Part shown: one piece after another, positions 51,763-59,867 of the stretch | Numbering within the stretch: the first letter of the stretch is position 1 | Layout of the letters: each line of letters starts with the position of its first letter | NCBI RefSeq assembly: GCF_000472925.1 | Contig: NZ_AXAS01000052.1 | Location: forward strand, 1 to 59,867 | DNA length: 59,867 nucleotides | Direction: 5' to 3' | Source of the DNA: Bradyrhizobium sp. Ec3.3 | Lineage (GTDB): Bacteria; Pseudomonadota; Alphaproteobacteria; Rhizobiales; Xanthobacteraceae | Program-made: the position numbers and the translations under genes | The notes under the pieces: model-generated | Seen by the model: only the letters and a program-made list of their open reading frames with translations | What the model was told of the DNA's origin: nothing | The model's database searches: none

Positions 51763-51951
51763 ATGGCTATCGGATCGAATCTTTCGCCAGGCGCGGGCCG
51801 GGCGACCAAGGCGGGAGTTCCTTCCCGCGCGTCAGCAACCCGGCCTGACGTCGATACGCTCGGTATGATTGCCATGCTTTGCGGAGCGGGCCTACGCCTT
51901 GCAGTGTTTTTGGCAACGTGCGGCCTCGATCTGAGCGCCGAATTCTTCTGA
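51763..51951 (+). CDS. Small protein upstream of the RTX gene
   Basis: This 62-residue ORF starts at ATG 51763 with GGAGG upstream. It reads MAIGSNLSPGAGRATKAG, a Ser/Ala/Pro-rich middle, and a hydrophobic tail (TLGMIAMLCGAGLRLAVFLA). The first 12 residues resemble the start of the RTX protein (MAIKASFSPTAG; 7 identities). It may be a relic of a duplicated start, or a small secreted or membrane protein. No family is recognised. Confidence 0.5.
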   Translation: MAIGSNLSPGAGRATKAGVPSRASATRPDVDTLGMIAMLCGAGLRLAVFLATCGLDLSAEFF

Positions 51952-52049
51952 ACTTCCCATGAAGCGGTGCTTGCGTGCGCCGAACATCGAAACAATCAGA
52001 ACGAATTCAACCAAATCCATCATTTCCCTAAATCCTGAAAGGACGACCC

Positions 52050-54917
52050 ATGGCTATCAAAGCTAGTTTCTCCCCGACTGCCGGTCTGCTCTCGGTGTTC
52101 GACGATAACCTCAGCAACAACATCGTCGTCAGCCGCGACGCGGCCGGAACGATCCTCATCAACGGCGGCGCGGTCGCCATCACGGGGGGAGCATCGACGG
52201 TCGCAAACACCTCCCTGATCCAGGTGTTCGGCACCGGCGGCAACGACACGATCTCGCTCGACGAGACCAATGGCGCACTCCCCGCCGCTCAGCTGTTCGG
52301 CGGCGCCGGCAATGACATCATCGCCGGCGGCTCCGGCAACGATGAGCTGTTCGGTGGCGCAGGCGACGACACCCTGATCGGCAAGGGCGGCAACGACCTG
52401 CTGTTCGGCGGCGCCGGCAACGATACGTTGATTGGCGGCGCCGGCAATGACCAGATGTTCGGCGGGGCAGGTAACGACCGCATGATCTGGAATCCGGGCG
52501 ACGGTACCGACCTGATGGAGGGCGGCGACGGCATCGACACCGCCATAGTCAACGGCGGCAACGGCTCCGAGATCTTCACCCTTACTGCCAACGGTTCCCG
52601 CGTGCGCTTCGATCGCCTCAGCCCGGCGCCGTTCTCGCTCGACATCGGCACCGCCGAGAACTTAGTGCTCAACATGAACGGCGGCGATGACGTCTTCACT
52701 GCCGGAAACGGTCTTGCCTGCCTCATCAACCTCACCATCGACGGAGGCGCAGGCAATGACGCCATCACCGGCGGTGATGGCAACGACACGTTGCTGGGAG
52801 GGGACGGCAACGACGCCATCATCGGCGGCCGCGGCAACGATCTGCTGGTCGGCGGCGCGGGCGACGACACCTTCGTCTGGAATCCGGGCGACGGCAGCGA
52901 CACCGTCGAGGGCCAGGACGGCACCGATACGCTGATCTTCAACGGCGCCAACATCAACGAAAAGATTAACATCGCGGCCAATCACGGGCGGGTCAGCTTC
53001 ACCCGCGACGTCGGCAACGTCGACATGGACCTCAACGGCATCGAGCACATCGACTTCAACGCCCTCCGGGGCGCCGATAACATCACGGTCGGGGACCTCA
53101 CCGGCACCGGTGTCACGCAAGTCGCACTTGACCTAGCGGCAACTCCGGGCAGCAGCGCGGGCGACGGCGCGGCCGATAGCGTCACCGTCAACGGCACTGC
53201 AGGCAGCGACAACATTCAGGTGGCAGGCGCGGGAAGCTCGGTCACCGTCGCTGGTCTGCCCGCAACCGTTACCATTGCCGGCGCCGAGCGTGCCAACGAC
53301 CAGCTCACAATCGAGGGCGGTGCGGGTAACGACGTCATTACTGCTGTCGGCCTTGCGGCCGGTGTCATTGGCCTCACGATCGATGGCGGGGCCGGCAACG
53401 ATACCATCACCGGCAGCGCGGGCGCCGACACCCTGATCGGCGGCGACGGCAACGACAGCGTGATCGGGGGCCGCGGCAACGACGTCGCTTTCCTCGGCAA
53501 CGGCAACGACACATTCGTCTGGAATCCCGGCGACGGCAGCGACATTGTCGAGGGCGAGGCCGGCACCGATACGCTGGTGTTCAACGGCGCCAATGTGGCC
53601 GAGAACATCGATATCTCCGCCAACGGCTCGCGGGTGAGACTGTTCCGCGACGTCGGCACCGTTACCATGGACCTCAACGGCATCGAGCACATTCAGCTCG
53701 CCACGCTGGGCGGCGCCGACACCGTCAACGTCGGTGATCTCTCCGGTACTGACGCCAAGCAGGTCGCAATCGACCTGTCCGGGACGCTAGGCAACGGTCA
53801 GGGCGACGGCGCGGCCGATATGGTGAGCGTCAACGGGACCGCCGGCGACGACAAGATCAGTGTCGTCAGCAATGGCTCGTCCGTTGTCGTCAATGGATTG
53901 GCTGCGCAGGTGACTATCACTGGTATTGACGCCGGCCTCGACTCGGTTGTCGTCAACGGAGGCGCCGGAAACGACATCATCAACGCTTCCGCCCTTCGTC
54001 CGGGCCAGGTCAACCTGACGATCAACGGCGGCGATGGAAACGACACCATCACCGGTAGCGCGGGCAACGACACCGTCATCGGCGGACGCGGCAATGACGT
54101 GGCCTCGATGGGAGCAGGCGATGACACCTTCATCTGGAATCCGGGCGACGGCAGCGACACGGTCGACGGCGGCGCGGGCAACGACACGCTGTTGTTCAAC
54201 GGCGCGAGTGCCAACGAGAACATCGAGATCTCGGCCAATGGCAAGGGATCGACGCTTACCCGCGACATCGGCAATGTCACGATGAATCTCGCCAACATGG
54301 AGGCCATTGATGTCAACGCTCTCGGCGGCACTGACACCATCACGGTCGACGACCTGTCCAAGACGAGCGTCAAGGACATCGCCATCGACCTGTCAGCTAC
54401 GCCCGGCAGCGGCGTCGGCGACGGCCAAGCCGATACGGTCGTCATCAACGCGACCAGCGGCGATGACGTGATCAACGTCACTGACAACAATGGTGTTGTC
54501 ACCGTGTCGGGTCTTTCGACTGACGTGACGATCACCGGCTTCGATGCCACGACCGATCGCCTTGTCATCAACGGCCTCGGCGGCGATGACGTCATCAATG
54601 CAACGGGACTTGGAGGCGCCATGTTGTTTACCGCCAATGGCGGCGACGGCAACGACGTCCTGATCGGCGGCAACGGCCGCGAGGTGCTCAGCGGCGGTGC
54701 AGGCGATGACATTCTGATCGGCGGCAGCCCGCAGAATGTCCTCGACGGCGGTCCGGGAAACAACACCGTTATCCCGGGCGGCTCGGCGAGAACGAGCGTG
54801 CTCGGCCAGTTCATGGCGTCGAGCTTCGTCTCGGCGGGTGCAGGTCAAGGTGCGACGCCGATCGCCGAGCCGCCGTTGAGCCAGCCGCCGTTGCTGACTC
54901 AGCCGCACGCCGCCTGA
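52050..54917 (+). CDS. RTX-like calcium-binding repeat protein, type I secretion substrate
   Basis: This 955-residue acidic, glycine/asparagine/aspartate-rich protein has many GGxGxDx(L/I/V)x nonapeptide repeats, first in a block at about residues 80-145, then as parts of a larger unit. These repeats bind calcium and fold as a parallel beta-roll outside the cell. There is no signal peptide, and the C-terminal 45 residues are free of repeats and carry a Ser/Pro-rich tail, as expected for a C-terminal secretion signal. The genes for an ABC exporter and an adaptor follow at once. AAGGA precedes the start. Its activity is unknown; it has no lipase or protease motif. Confidence 0.92.
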   Translation: MAIKASFSPTAGLLSVFDDNLSNNIVVSRDAAGTILINGGAVAITGGASTVANTSLIQVFGTGGNDTISLDETNGALPAAQLFGGAGNDIIAGGSGNDELFGGAGDDTLIGKGGNDLLFGGAGNDTLIGGAGNDQMFGGAGNDRMIWNPGDGTDLMEGGDGIDTAIVNGGNGSEIFTLTANGSRVRFDRLSPAPFSLDIGTAENLVLNMNGGDDVFTAGNGLACLINLTIDGGAGNDAITGGDGNDTLLGGDGNDAIIGGRGNDLLVGGAGDDTFVWNPGDGSDTVEGQDGTDTLIFNGANINEKINIAANHGRVSFTRDVGNVDMDLNGIEHIDFNALRGADNITVGDLTGTGVTQVALDLAATPGSSAGDGAADSVTVNGTAGSDNIQVAGAGSSVTVAGLPATVTIAGAERANDQLTIEGGAGNDVITAVGLAAGVIGLTIDGGAGNDTITGSAGADTLIGGDGNDSVIGGRGNDVAFLGNGNDTFVWNPGDGSDIVEGEAGTDTLVFNGANVAENIDISANGSRVRLFRDVGTVTMDLNGIEHIQLATLGGADTVNVGDLSGTDAKQVAIDLSGTLGNGQGDGAADMVSVNGTAGDDKISVVSNGSSVVVNGLAAQVTITGIDAGLDSVVVNGGAGNDIINASALRPGQVNLTINGGDGNDTITGSAGNDTVIGGRGNDVASMGAGDDTFIWNPGDGSDTVDGGAGNDTLLFNGASANENIEISANGKGSTLTRDIGNVTMNLANMEAIDVNALGGTDTITVDDLSKTSVKDIAIDLSATPGSGVGDGQADTVVINATSGDDVINVTDNNGVVTVSGLSTDVTITGFDATTDRLVINGLGGDDVINATGLGGAMLFTANGGDGNDVLIGGNGREVLSGGAGDDILIGGSPQNVLDGGPGNNTVIPGGSARTSVLGQFMASSFVSAGAGQGATPIAEPPLSQPPLLTQPHAA
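52869..54745 (+). repeat. Large internal repeats of the RTX-like protein
   Basis: Three copies of a unit of about 205-214 residues begin with FVWNPGDGSDTVEG (residue 275), FVWNPGDGSDIVEG (489) and FIWNPGDGSDTVDG (694). A shorter related unit begins MIWNPGDG at residue 145. Each unit has a DGAADxVxVNGTAG-type segment and a GGxGxD block. The copies diverge in sequence, suggesting old duplications. Confidence 0.8.
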
Positions 54918-54946
54918 CGCCAACGACCTCGCCCCGGAGAGCACCC

Positions 54947-57088
54947 ATGAGCCTCGTAACCAATGGCGCAAGACCGACCGACCCAGGTCTCGAAGCCCTC
55001 GTGACGCTGCTGCACCTCCAGGGCGTTGCGGCCGATGCCGGACAAATCCGGCATCGGCTCGGAACCGACAAGATTGGCGCAGCGGAGATGCTCCGGTGCG
55101 CCAGGGATCTCGGCCTCAAGGCGCGTGCGTACCGGACTGACTGGTCACGGCTTGGCAGCACGCCCCTGCCCGCCATCGCGTCCTTGCGCGATGGTGGCTT
55201 CCTATTGCTCGCCAAGTCCGACGGGGAAAGAGTGTTGGCGCACTCGCCGCTGGCGCCCCGGCCTGTCTTGATGACGCGGGACGAACTCGTTGCCGTCTGG
55301 GACGGGCAGCTAATCCTGATGACCCGCCGCGCTGGATTGTCCAATGGCACCCGCCGGTTCGACATCACCTGGTTTCTGGCGGCGATCCAAAAATACCGAC
55401 ATCTTCTGAGCGAAGTTCTGGTCGCGTCGTTTTTCCTGCAGCTGCTCGGCTTGGTCTCGCCGCTGTTCTTCCAGGTAGTGATTGACAAGGTGCTGGTGCA
55501 TCACTCGCTGAGCACGCTCGATGTCCTCGTGCTTGGGCTGGTGACGATCTCGGTTTTCGAGACCGTGCTCGGAATCCTGCGGACCTTTCTGTTTGCGCAC
55601 ACCACCAACCGCATCGATGCCGAACTCGGCGCGCGCCTGTTTCATCACTTGCTGGCCTTGCCGATGGCCTATTTCCAGGCGCGTCGCGTCGGCGACTCGG
55701 TCGCGCGGGTCCGCGAATTGGAGAACATCCGCAATTTCCTCACCAGTTCGGCCTTGACGCTGCTGATCGACCTGTTCTTCACCTTCGTCTTCCTGGGCGT
55801 GATGTTCTTCTATTCGCCGCTCTTGAGCTGGATCGTGCTGGGCTCGTTTCCGTTCTATATCGGGATCTCGGCCGGGGCGACGCCGCTGTTCCGGCGACGG
55901 CTGGATGAAAAATTCCGCCGTGGTGCCGAGAACCAGGCCTTCCTGGTCGAGAGCGTCACCGGCATCGAGACGGTCAAGGCCATGGCGGTCGAGCCGCAGA
56001 TGCAGCGCCGCTGGGAAGAGCAGCTCGCCGGCTACATTGCCGCGAGTTTCCGGGTTCTGAGTCTCGGCAACAGTGCGAGCCAGACGGTACAGCTCGTCAG
56101 CAAGATCGCGACCGCAGCTATCCTCTATTGTGGTGCCAAGCTCGTCATCGATGGCAGCCTCTCGGTCGGCGAACTGGTCGCCTTCAATATCCTCGCCGGC
56201 AGGGTGAGCGCGCCGGTCCTGCGCCTTGCCCAGATCTGGCAGGACTTTCACCAAGCGCGGCTCTCGATTGCCCGACTTGGTGACATCCTCAACACCACCG
56301 CCGAGCCGACCTACTCAGCTGGGCGCGCACGGCTGCCGGCGATCAGGGGAGATATCAAATTCGACCACGTCTCGTTCCGCTATCGAATCGACGGACAGGA
56401 AGTCCTGCGCGACGTCTCGTTCGATGTACCGGCAGGCCAGACCGTCGGCATCGTCGGGCCCTCCGGTTCTGGGAAGAGCACGTTCGCGAAGCTGGTCCAG
56501 CGGCTCTACGTCCCGGAGCGCGGACACGTGCTGATCGACGGAATGGATCTCGCGATGGCCGATGCCGCCTGGCTCCGCCGCCAGATCGGCGTCGTCCTGC
56601 AGGAGAATACGCTGTTCAATCGCTCGGTGCGTGACAACATCGCGCTCGCTGATCCGGCGATGCCGATGGAGCGCGTGATCGCGGCGGCCCGGCTTGCGGG
56701 AGCACATGAGTTCATCCTCGAACTCGCAGAGGGCTACGACACCGTGGTCGGCGAGCGCGGCTCGACGCTATCTGGCGGCCAACGCCAGCGCATCGCCATT
56801 GCGCGCGCGCTCGTCTCCGACCCGCGAATCCTGATCTTCGACGAGGCGACCAGCGCCCTGGACTATGAGAGCGAGCGAATCATTCAAGAGAACATGAAGC
56901 AAATCGCCAATGGACGGACGGTACTGGTGATCGCGCACCGGCTCTCGACCGTGCGGGCGGCGGATCGCATCGTGACGTTTGATCGCGGCCGCTTGGTCGA
57001 GGACGGTAGTCACGACGCACTCATAAAGACCGGCGGCCGCTATGCGTCGCTACATCGGTTGCAGGGAGGGTTCCATGAGGTCGGCTAA
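54947..57088 (+). CDS. Type I secretion ABC transporter with C39 peptidase-like domain
   Basis: This 713-residue HlyB-like transporter has an N-terminal C39-like domain (GLEALVTLLHLQGVAADAGQ and following) without the catalytic Cys-His pair, as in HlyB. The membrane domain follows (FFLQLLGLVSPLFFQVVIDKVLVH onward). The ATPase has Walker A GPSGSGKST (near residue 505), signature LSGGQRQRIAIARAL and Walker B ILIFDEATSALD. It exports unfolded substrates, here the RTX-like protein, directly to the outside with HlyD and a TolC-type protein that is not encoded in this window. Confidence 0.95.
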   Translation: MSLVTNGARPTDPGLEALVTLLHLQGVAADAGQIRHRLGTDKIGAAEMLRCARDLGLKARAYRTDWSRLGSTPLPAIASLRDGGFLLLAKSDGERVLAHSPLAPRPVLMTRDELVAVWDGQLILMTRRAGLSNGTRRFDITWFLAAIQKYRHLLSEVLVASFFLQLLGLVSPLFFQVVIDKVLVHHSLSTLDVLVLGLVTISVFETVLGILRTFLFAHTTNRIDAELGARLFHHLLALPMAYFQARRVGDSVARVRELENIRNFLTSSALTLLIDLFFTFVFLGVMFFYSPLLSWIVLGSFPFYIGISAGATPLFRRRLDEKFRRGAENQAFLVESVTGIETVKAMAVEPQMQRRWEEQLAGYIAASFRVLSLGNSASQTVQLVSKIATAAILYCGAKLVIDGSLSVGELVAFNILAGRVSAPVLRLAQIWQDFHQARLSIARLGDILNTTAEPTYSAGRARLPAIRGDIKFDHVSFRYRIDGQEVLRDVSFDVPAGQTVGIVGPSGSGKSTFAKLVQRLYVPERGHVLIDGMDLAMADAAWLRRQIGVVLQENTLFNRSVRDNIALADPAMPMERVIAAARLAGAHEFILELAEGYDTVVGERGSTLSGGQRQRIAIARALVSDPRILIFDEATSALDYESERIIQENMKQIANGRTVLVIAHRLSTVRAADRIVTFDRGRLVEDGSHDALIKTGGRYASLHRLQGGFHEVG

Positions 57089-58523
57089 ACTCGCGACGCC
57101 GGAACAGCGTGCGCAACGCGTCATCCCGTTTCGAGGTCCACGATCGAGGCGCCGCGAAGAGCTGGCGTTTCTGCCGGCTGCTCTTGAAATCGTGGAGACA
57201 CCACCATCGCCGATCGGCCGCGCGATCGGAAGCGCCATCATTCTCATGTTCTGCATGGCCCTGATTTGGGCTTGGTGGGGCACGATCGATATCGTCGCGT
57301 CGGCGACCGGAAAAATCCTCCCCAGCGGTCGCGTCAAGGTCATTCAGCCGTTCGAGACCGGCGTGGTGCGCTCCATTCGGGTGCAGGATGGTCAGGCGGT
57401 CAAGGCCGGCGATGTCCTGATCGAGCTCGATCCGACCACGAACGAGGCGGAGCGCGATCATCTGCGCAACGACCTCCTTGCCGAGCGGCTCAATATCGCG
57501 CGGTTGGGGGCGGCGCTTTCGGGCGATCCGGTGGCTGATTTCGTGCCGCCTGCCGGCGCAGACCTGGAGCTGATCAGCACCCAGCGTCAGCTATTGCTCA
57601 ACCAGGTGACCGAGCATCGCGCCAAGGTTGGCGCACTCGCGCGTCAACAGGCGCAGAAGGAAGCCGAACAAGCCACGACCGCGGCGACAATTCACAAGCT
57701 CGAAACGATCATCCCCGTCGTCCAGTCGCGCGTCGATATCCGCAAGACGCTCGTGGAAAAGGAGTTAGGCTCGAAGCTCAACTATTTCGAGGTGTTACAG
57801 CTCCTGGTCGAGCAACAGGAGGAGCTTAGCGTTCAGAAGAGCCATCTGCAGGAGACTGAAGCAGCCATTGCCGCGATCCGCGAGACGCGCAATCAGGCGG
57901 CGGCGGAGTATCGGCACACGATCTCCGACGACCTCGCCAAGGCCGAGCAAAAAGCGAACGGCCTGGCGCAGGATCTGATCAAGGCCGAGCAAAGGACGAA
58001 GCTACAACGGTTAGCGGCTCCGGTGGACGGCGTGGTGCAGCAGCTCACCGTGCATACCGTTGGCGGCGTGGTGACGCCGGCACAGCCTCTCCTGGTGGTG
58101 GTGCCGAGCGACAGCCGGCTAGAGATCGAGGCCATGGTGTCGAACGCCGATATCGGCTTCGTCCATGCCGGGCAACAGGTCGAGATCAAAGTCGATACTT
58201 TCAATTTCACGCGCTATGGACTGCTTTACGGCCAGGTACTCTCGGTCTCACAGGACGCTGTGATCCGCGACCGTGCACAGGACCGTTCCGGCGAGCGGGT
58301 GCTCGGACCTTCAAATGAGAGCAGTGAGCCGAAGGGCCAGGAGCTGAATTACAGCGCGCGAATTTCGCTTGATCGCACGCATATGCAGATCGACGACAGG
58401 ATGGTCAATCTGTCGCCCGGCATGGCGGTGACGGTGGAGATCAAGACCGGCTCGCGGACCATCCTGAGTTATCTGTTGTCGCCGTTGCGCCGCTACCGGC
58501 AGGAGATGCTCCGCGAGCGCTAG
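57075..58523 (+). CDS. HlyD-family membrane fusion protein
   Basis: This 482-residue adaptor starts at ATG 57075, preceded by GGGAGGG, and overlaps the transporter gene by 14 bp. One membrane segment (AIGSAIILMFCMALIWAWWG) is followed by a barrel-sandwich part (GRVKVIQPFETGVVRSIRVQ, GQAVKAGDVLIELDPT), a long coiled coil rich in Glu and Gln, and the second lipoyl half LAAPVDGVVQQLTVHTVGG. It connects the ABC exporter with the outer-membrane channel. Confidence 0.95.
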   Translation: MRSAKLATPEQRAQRVIPFRGPRSRRREELAFLPAALEIVETPPSPIGRAIGSAIILMFCMALIWAWWGTIDIVASATGKILPSGRVKVIQPFETGVVRSIRVQDGQAVKAGDVLIELDPTTNEAERDHLRNDLLAERLNIARLGAALSGDPVADFVPPAGADLELISTQRQLLLNQVTEHRAKVGALARQQAQKEAEQATTAATIHKLETIIPVVQSRVDIRKTLVEKELGSKLNYFEVLQLLVEQQEELSVQKSHLQETEAAIAAIRETRNQAAAEYRHTISDDLAKAEQKANGLAQDLIKAEQRTKLQRLAAPVDGVVQQLTVHTVGGVVTPAQPLLVVVPSDSRLEIEAMVSNADIGFVHAGQQVEIKVDTFNFTRYGLLYGQVLSVSQDAVIRDRAQDRSGERVLGPSNESSEPKGQELNYSARISLDRTHMQIDDRMVNLSPGMAVTVEIKTGSRTILSYLLSPLRRYRQEMLRER

Positions 58524-58583
58524 CCTGAACAATCTTCCGAGCAGTTTCTGAATGATTGACCTTCTACGAAGTCGAGAGGACCG

Positions 58584-59108
58584 ATGAAGATTTCTTCGAG
58601 AGTGCTAATTTGCGTTTCTTCGCTTGTCTACGTTGGGCTGGCTGTTGGGGCGGCGTCGCGGGCACAACCGCCGGCGGTCGGCGAGAATACCGTCATCGCA
58701 ACGTTTCATGCGGAGGGCGCCCAGATCTACCAATGCAAACCGAATACCTCACAGCCGGCCGGAACGGTCGGCGCGCTGGCGTGGCAATTCCGTGAGCCCA
58801 TCGCCACGCTCATCGTCGCCGGCCAATCGGTTGGCCGGCACTACGCTGGACCGAGTTGGGAGCTCGTCGATGGTGGCGCAGTAAAGGGCAGGGTGGTCAA
58901 GAGCATGCCCGCGCCTACTGCAAACGATATTTCGTGGCTGGAACTTGAAGTGGTTGACCACCGCAACAAGGGCGTTCTGTCCGAGGCGGTTACCGTGCTG
59001 CGTAAAAATACCAAGGGTGGGGTTGCGCAAGGATCATGCGATAGTGAGGGCAAATATCTCAGCGTCCCCTATACCGCGGACTATGTGTTCCTCCGCAAGA
59101 GCAATTAA
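58584..59108 (+). CDS. DUF3455 family exported protein
   Basis: This 174-residue protein has a signal peptide (VLICVSSLVYVGLAVGAASRA), then FHAEGAQIYQCKPN, LAWQFREPIATLIV, GRHYAGPSWELVDGG, and two conserved cysteines. DUF3455 proteins are small, probably secreted or periplasmic, and unknown in function. GAGAGG precedes the start. It follows the HlyD gene by 60 bp, so it may belong to the secretion operon. Confidence 0.9.
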   Translation: MKISSRVLICVSSLVYVGLAVGAASRAQPPAVGENTVIATFHAEGAQIYQCKPNTSQPAGTVGALAWQFREPIATLIVAGQSVGRHYAGPSWELVDGGAVKGRVVKSMPAPTANDISWLELEVVDHRNKGVLSEAVTVLRKNTKGGVAQGSCDSEGKYLSVPYTADYVFLRKSN

Positions 59109-59192
59109 CGCGGCGGCCGCCGTCCGTCGCACCTTCCTGACGAGATCCTTCTTGCTGCAGGTATGGAGCGCTAAAGACCTTGGGTGTGACTC

Positions 59193-59393
59193 ATGCCTTC
59201 CGTTAGGGAGCAGATAGCCGCGTTGGGCCTTTCGACCGCTGAGCTCATTGCTCATTTGCGCGAATTGGAGGAGCTGCGCGAGCAAGCACGAAAAGCAGAA
59301 ATATTCGCTCGAACTTTGCGGCGGACTACCGTGCAGGTTCAAAGAGCGCGTCGGCGTAACTCGTCCAACTGGCGGAGTGGTGGCCGCAGGTAG
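59193..59393 (+). CDS. Small hypothetical protein
   Basis: This 66-residue ORF reads MPSVREQIAALGLSTAELIA followed by a helical Glu/Arg-rich segment (LRELEELREQARKAEIFART) and a basic tail. It has a plausible helical N-terminus resembling small proteins of this genus. No domain is recognised. Weak Shine-Dalgarno signal. Confidence 0.4.
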   Translation: MPSVREQIAALGLSTAELIAHLRELEELREQARKAEIFARTLRRTTVQVQRARRRNSSNWRSGGRR

Positions 59394-59568
59394 GCCCGAG
59401 GTGATGGACCACTTCCCGCTCGCGACGAGAAGAATCAGCCGCCCCAGCAGCAAGTTGTCACTTAGGCAACGTGGCGCCTAGCGGTCGCGACCTCGTTGGC
59501 CGCTTGTCCCTGTCGGAAACCCTAATCCGGCTGGTACCTGAGGTCGAATCGCGCAATGCTTTTGTCTC

Positions 59569-59867
59569 ATGAGAGAAGCTTACAGCCTGGTCTGGTCGGT
59601 GCTGGTCCTATTGTTCCGGTCGCGGGTCTCGTTGGAAGCTGAGATCCTGATCCTTCGTCATCAACTTAACATCCAGCGACGGCATGTGCCGAAGAGGGTG
59701 CCCTTCAGTGCCATGGATCGCCTGATCTTTGTTGGTCTGTATCGTTTGGTGCCAAATACCATCAAGGCGTTCACGATTGTGACGCCGGATACCGTCATCC
59801 GTTGGCACCGTGCCGGTTTCAGATCGTATTGGCGCTGGAAATCGCGGCACCGCTGCGGCCGACCAAC
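59569..59867 (+). mobile_element. Transposase/integrase gene, cut off by the window end
   Basis: From ATG 59569 the frame stays open to the end of the window (99 codons). AEILILRHQLNIQRRHVPKR, AMDRLIFVGLYRLVP and DTVIRWHRAGFRSYWRWKSR are typical of the N-terminal part of IS-type integrase-core transposases. The DDE core would lie beyond the window. It places a mobile element directly next to the type I secretion locus. Confidence 0.85.

Noticed and set aside
53798..54814. Long minus-strand frame opposite the RTX gene
   Set aside because: It is a low-complexity Ser/Pro/Ala translation produced by the repetitive GGxGxD codons.

Overview
The window is GC-rich alphaproteobacterial chromosome. 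Gene content (a second-type ClpS, Omp25/RopB-like porin, VirA/VirG-like sensor pair), small proteins I remember from Bradyrhizobium, and dispersed hairpin repeats point to Bradyrhizobium or a close relative; this is inference, since no rRNA or marker phylogeny is available here.

Layout. 0.1-2.3 kb: a GNAT acetyltransferase with an interrupted 5' end, a 92-aa precursor peptide with three F-R-R-G-G-[FY] repeats and a radical SAM/SPASM maturase, together a candidate cyclophane RiPP locus. 2.4-12.2 kb: housekeeping and accessory genes, mostly on the minus strand: FAD monooxygenase, membrane protein, clpS, DUF190, two crcB/fluC fluoride channel genes, an MFS transporter with a terminator-like hairpin in its leader, DUF1194, nucleotidyltransferase, DUF2278, methyltransferase. 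13.4-19.3 kb: a GntR regulator divergent from an HMG-CoA-lyase-like enzyme, a class III CoA-transferase and a NitT/TauT-type ABC importer, which looks like uptake, CoA activation and cleavage of an organic acid. 19.4-20.3 kb: a GNAT/DUF1778 toxin-antitoxin pair. 20.3-29.9 kb: RNA methyltransferases, nucleoside deoxyribosyltransferase, dxs, a membrane hydrolase, xseB, an HDAC-like deacetylase and a 5'-nucleotidase. 30-35.3 kb: small proteins, a porin, enoyl-CoA hydratase and acyl-CoA dehydrogenase.

35.5-46.9 kb: a tRNA-Gln followed by a block bounded by two 17-bp tRNA T-arm-like direct repeats. It holds a decayed GH28 gene, a dipeptide-type ABC transporter split around a ROK regulator, a gamma-glutamyltransferase-family hydrolase and a Gfo/Idh/MocA oxidoreductase. 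It looks like an acquired catabolic island.

47-59.1 kb: a signalling and secretion locus. A VirG-like response regulator is divergent from a di-heme peroxidase and a VirA-like hybrid kinase; then come a small protein, a 955-aa RTX-like repeat protein, a type I secretion ABC transporter with a peptidase-like N-terminus, an HlyD adaptor and a DUF3455 protein. Two copies of a regulatory module with identical internal spacing (GTTAC-N4-GTAAC, 14 bp, CTGAAAT) lie upstream of the two small-protein genes and are the strongest non-coding signal found. The window ends inside a transposase/integrase gene.

The two most promising systems are the multi-cyclophane RiPP locus and the VirA/G-like, peroxidase and RTX secretion locus with its duplicated module.
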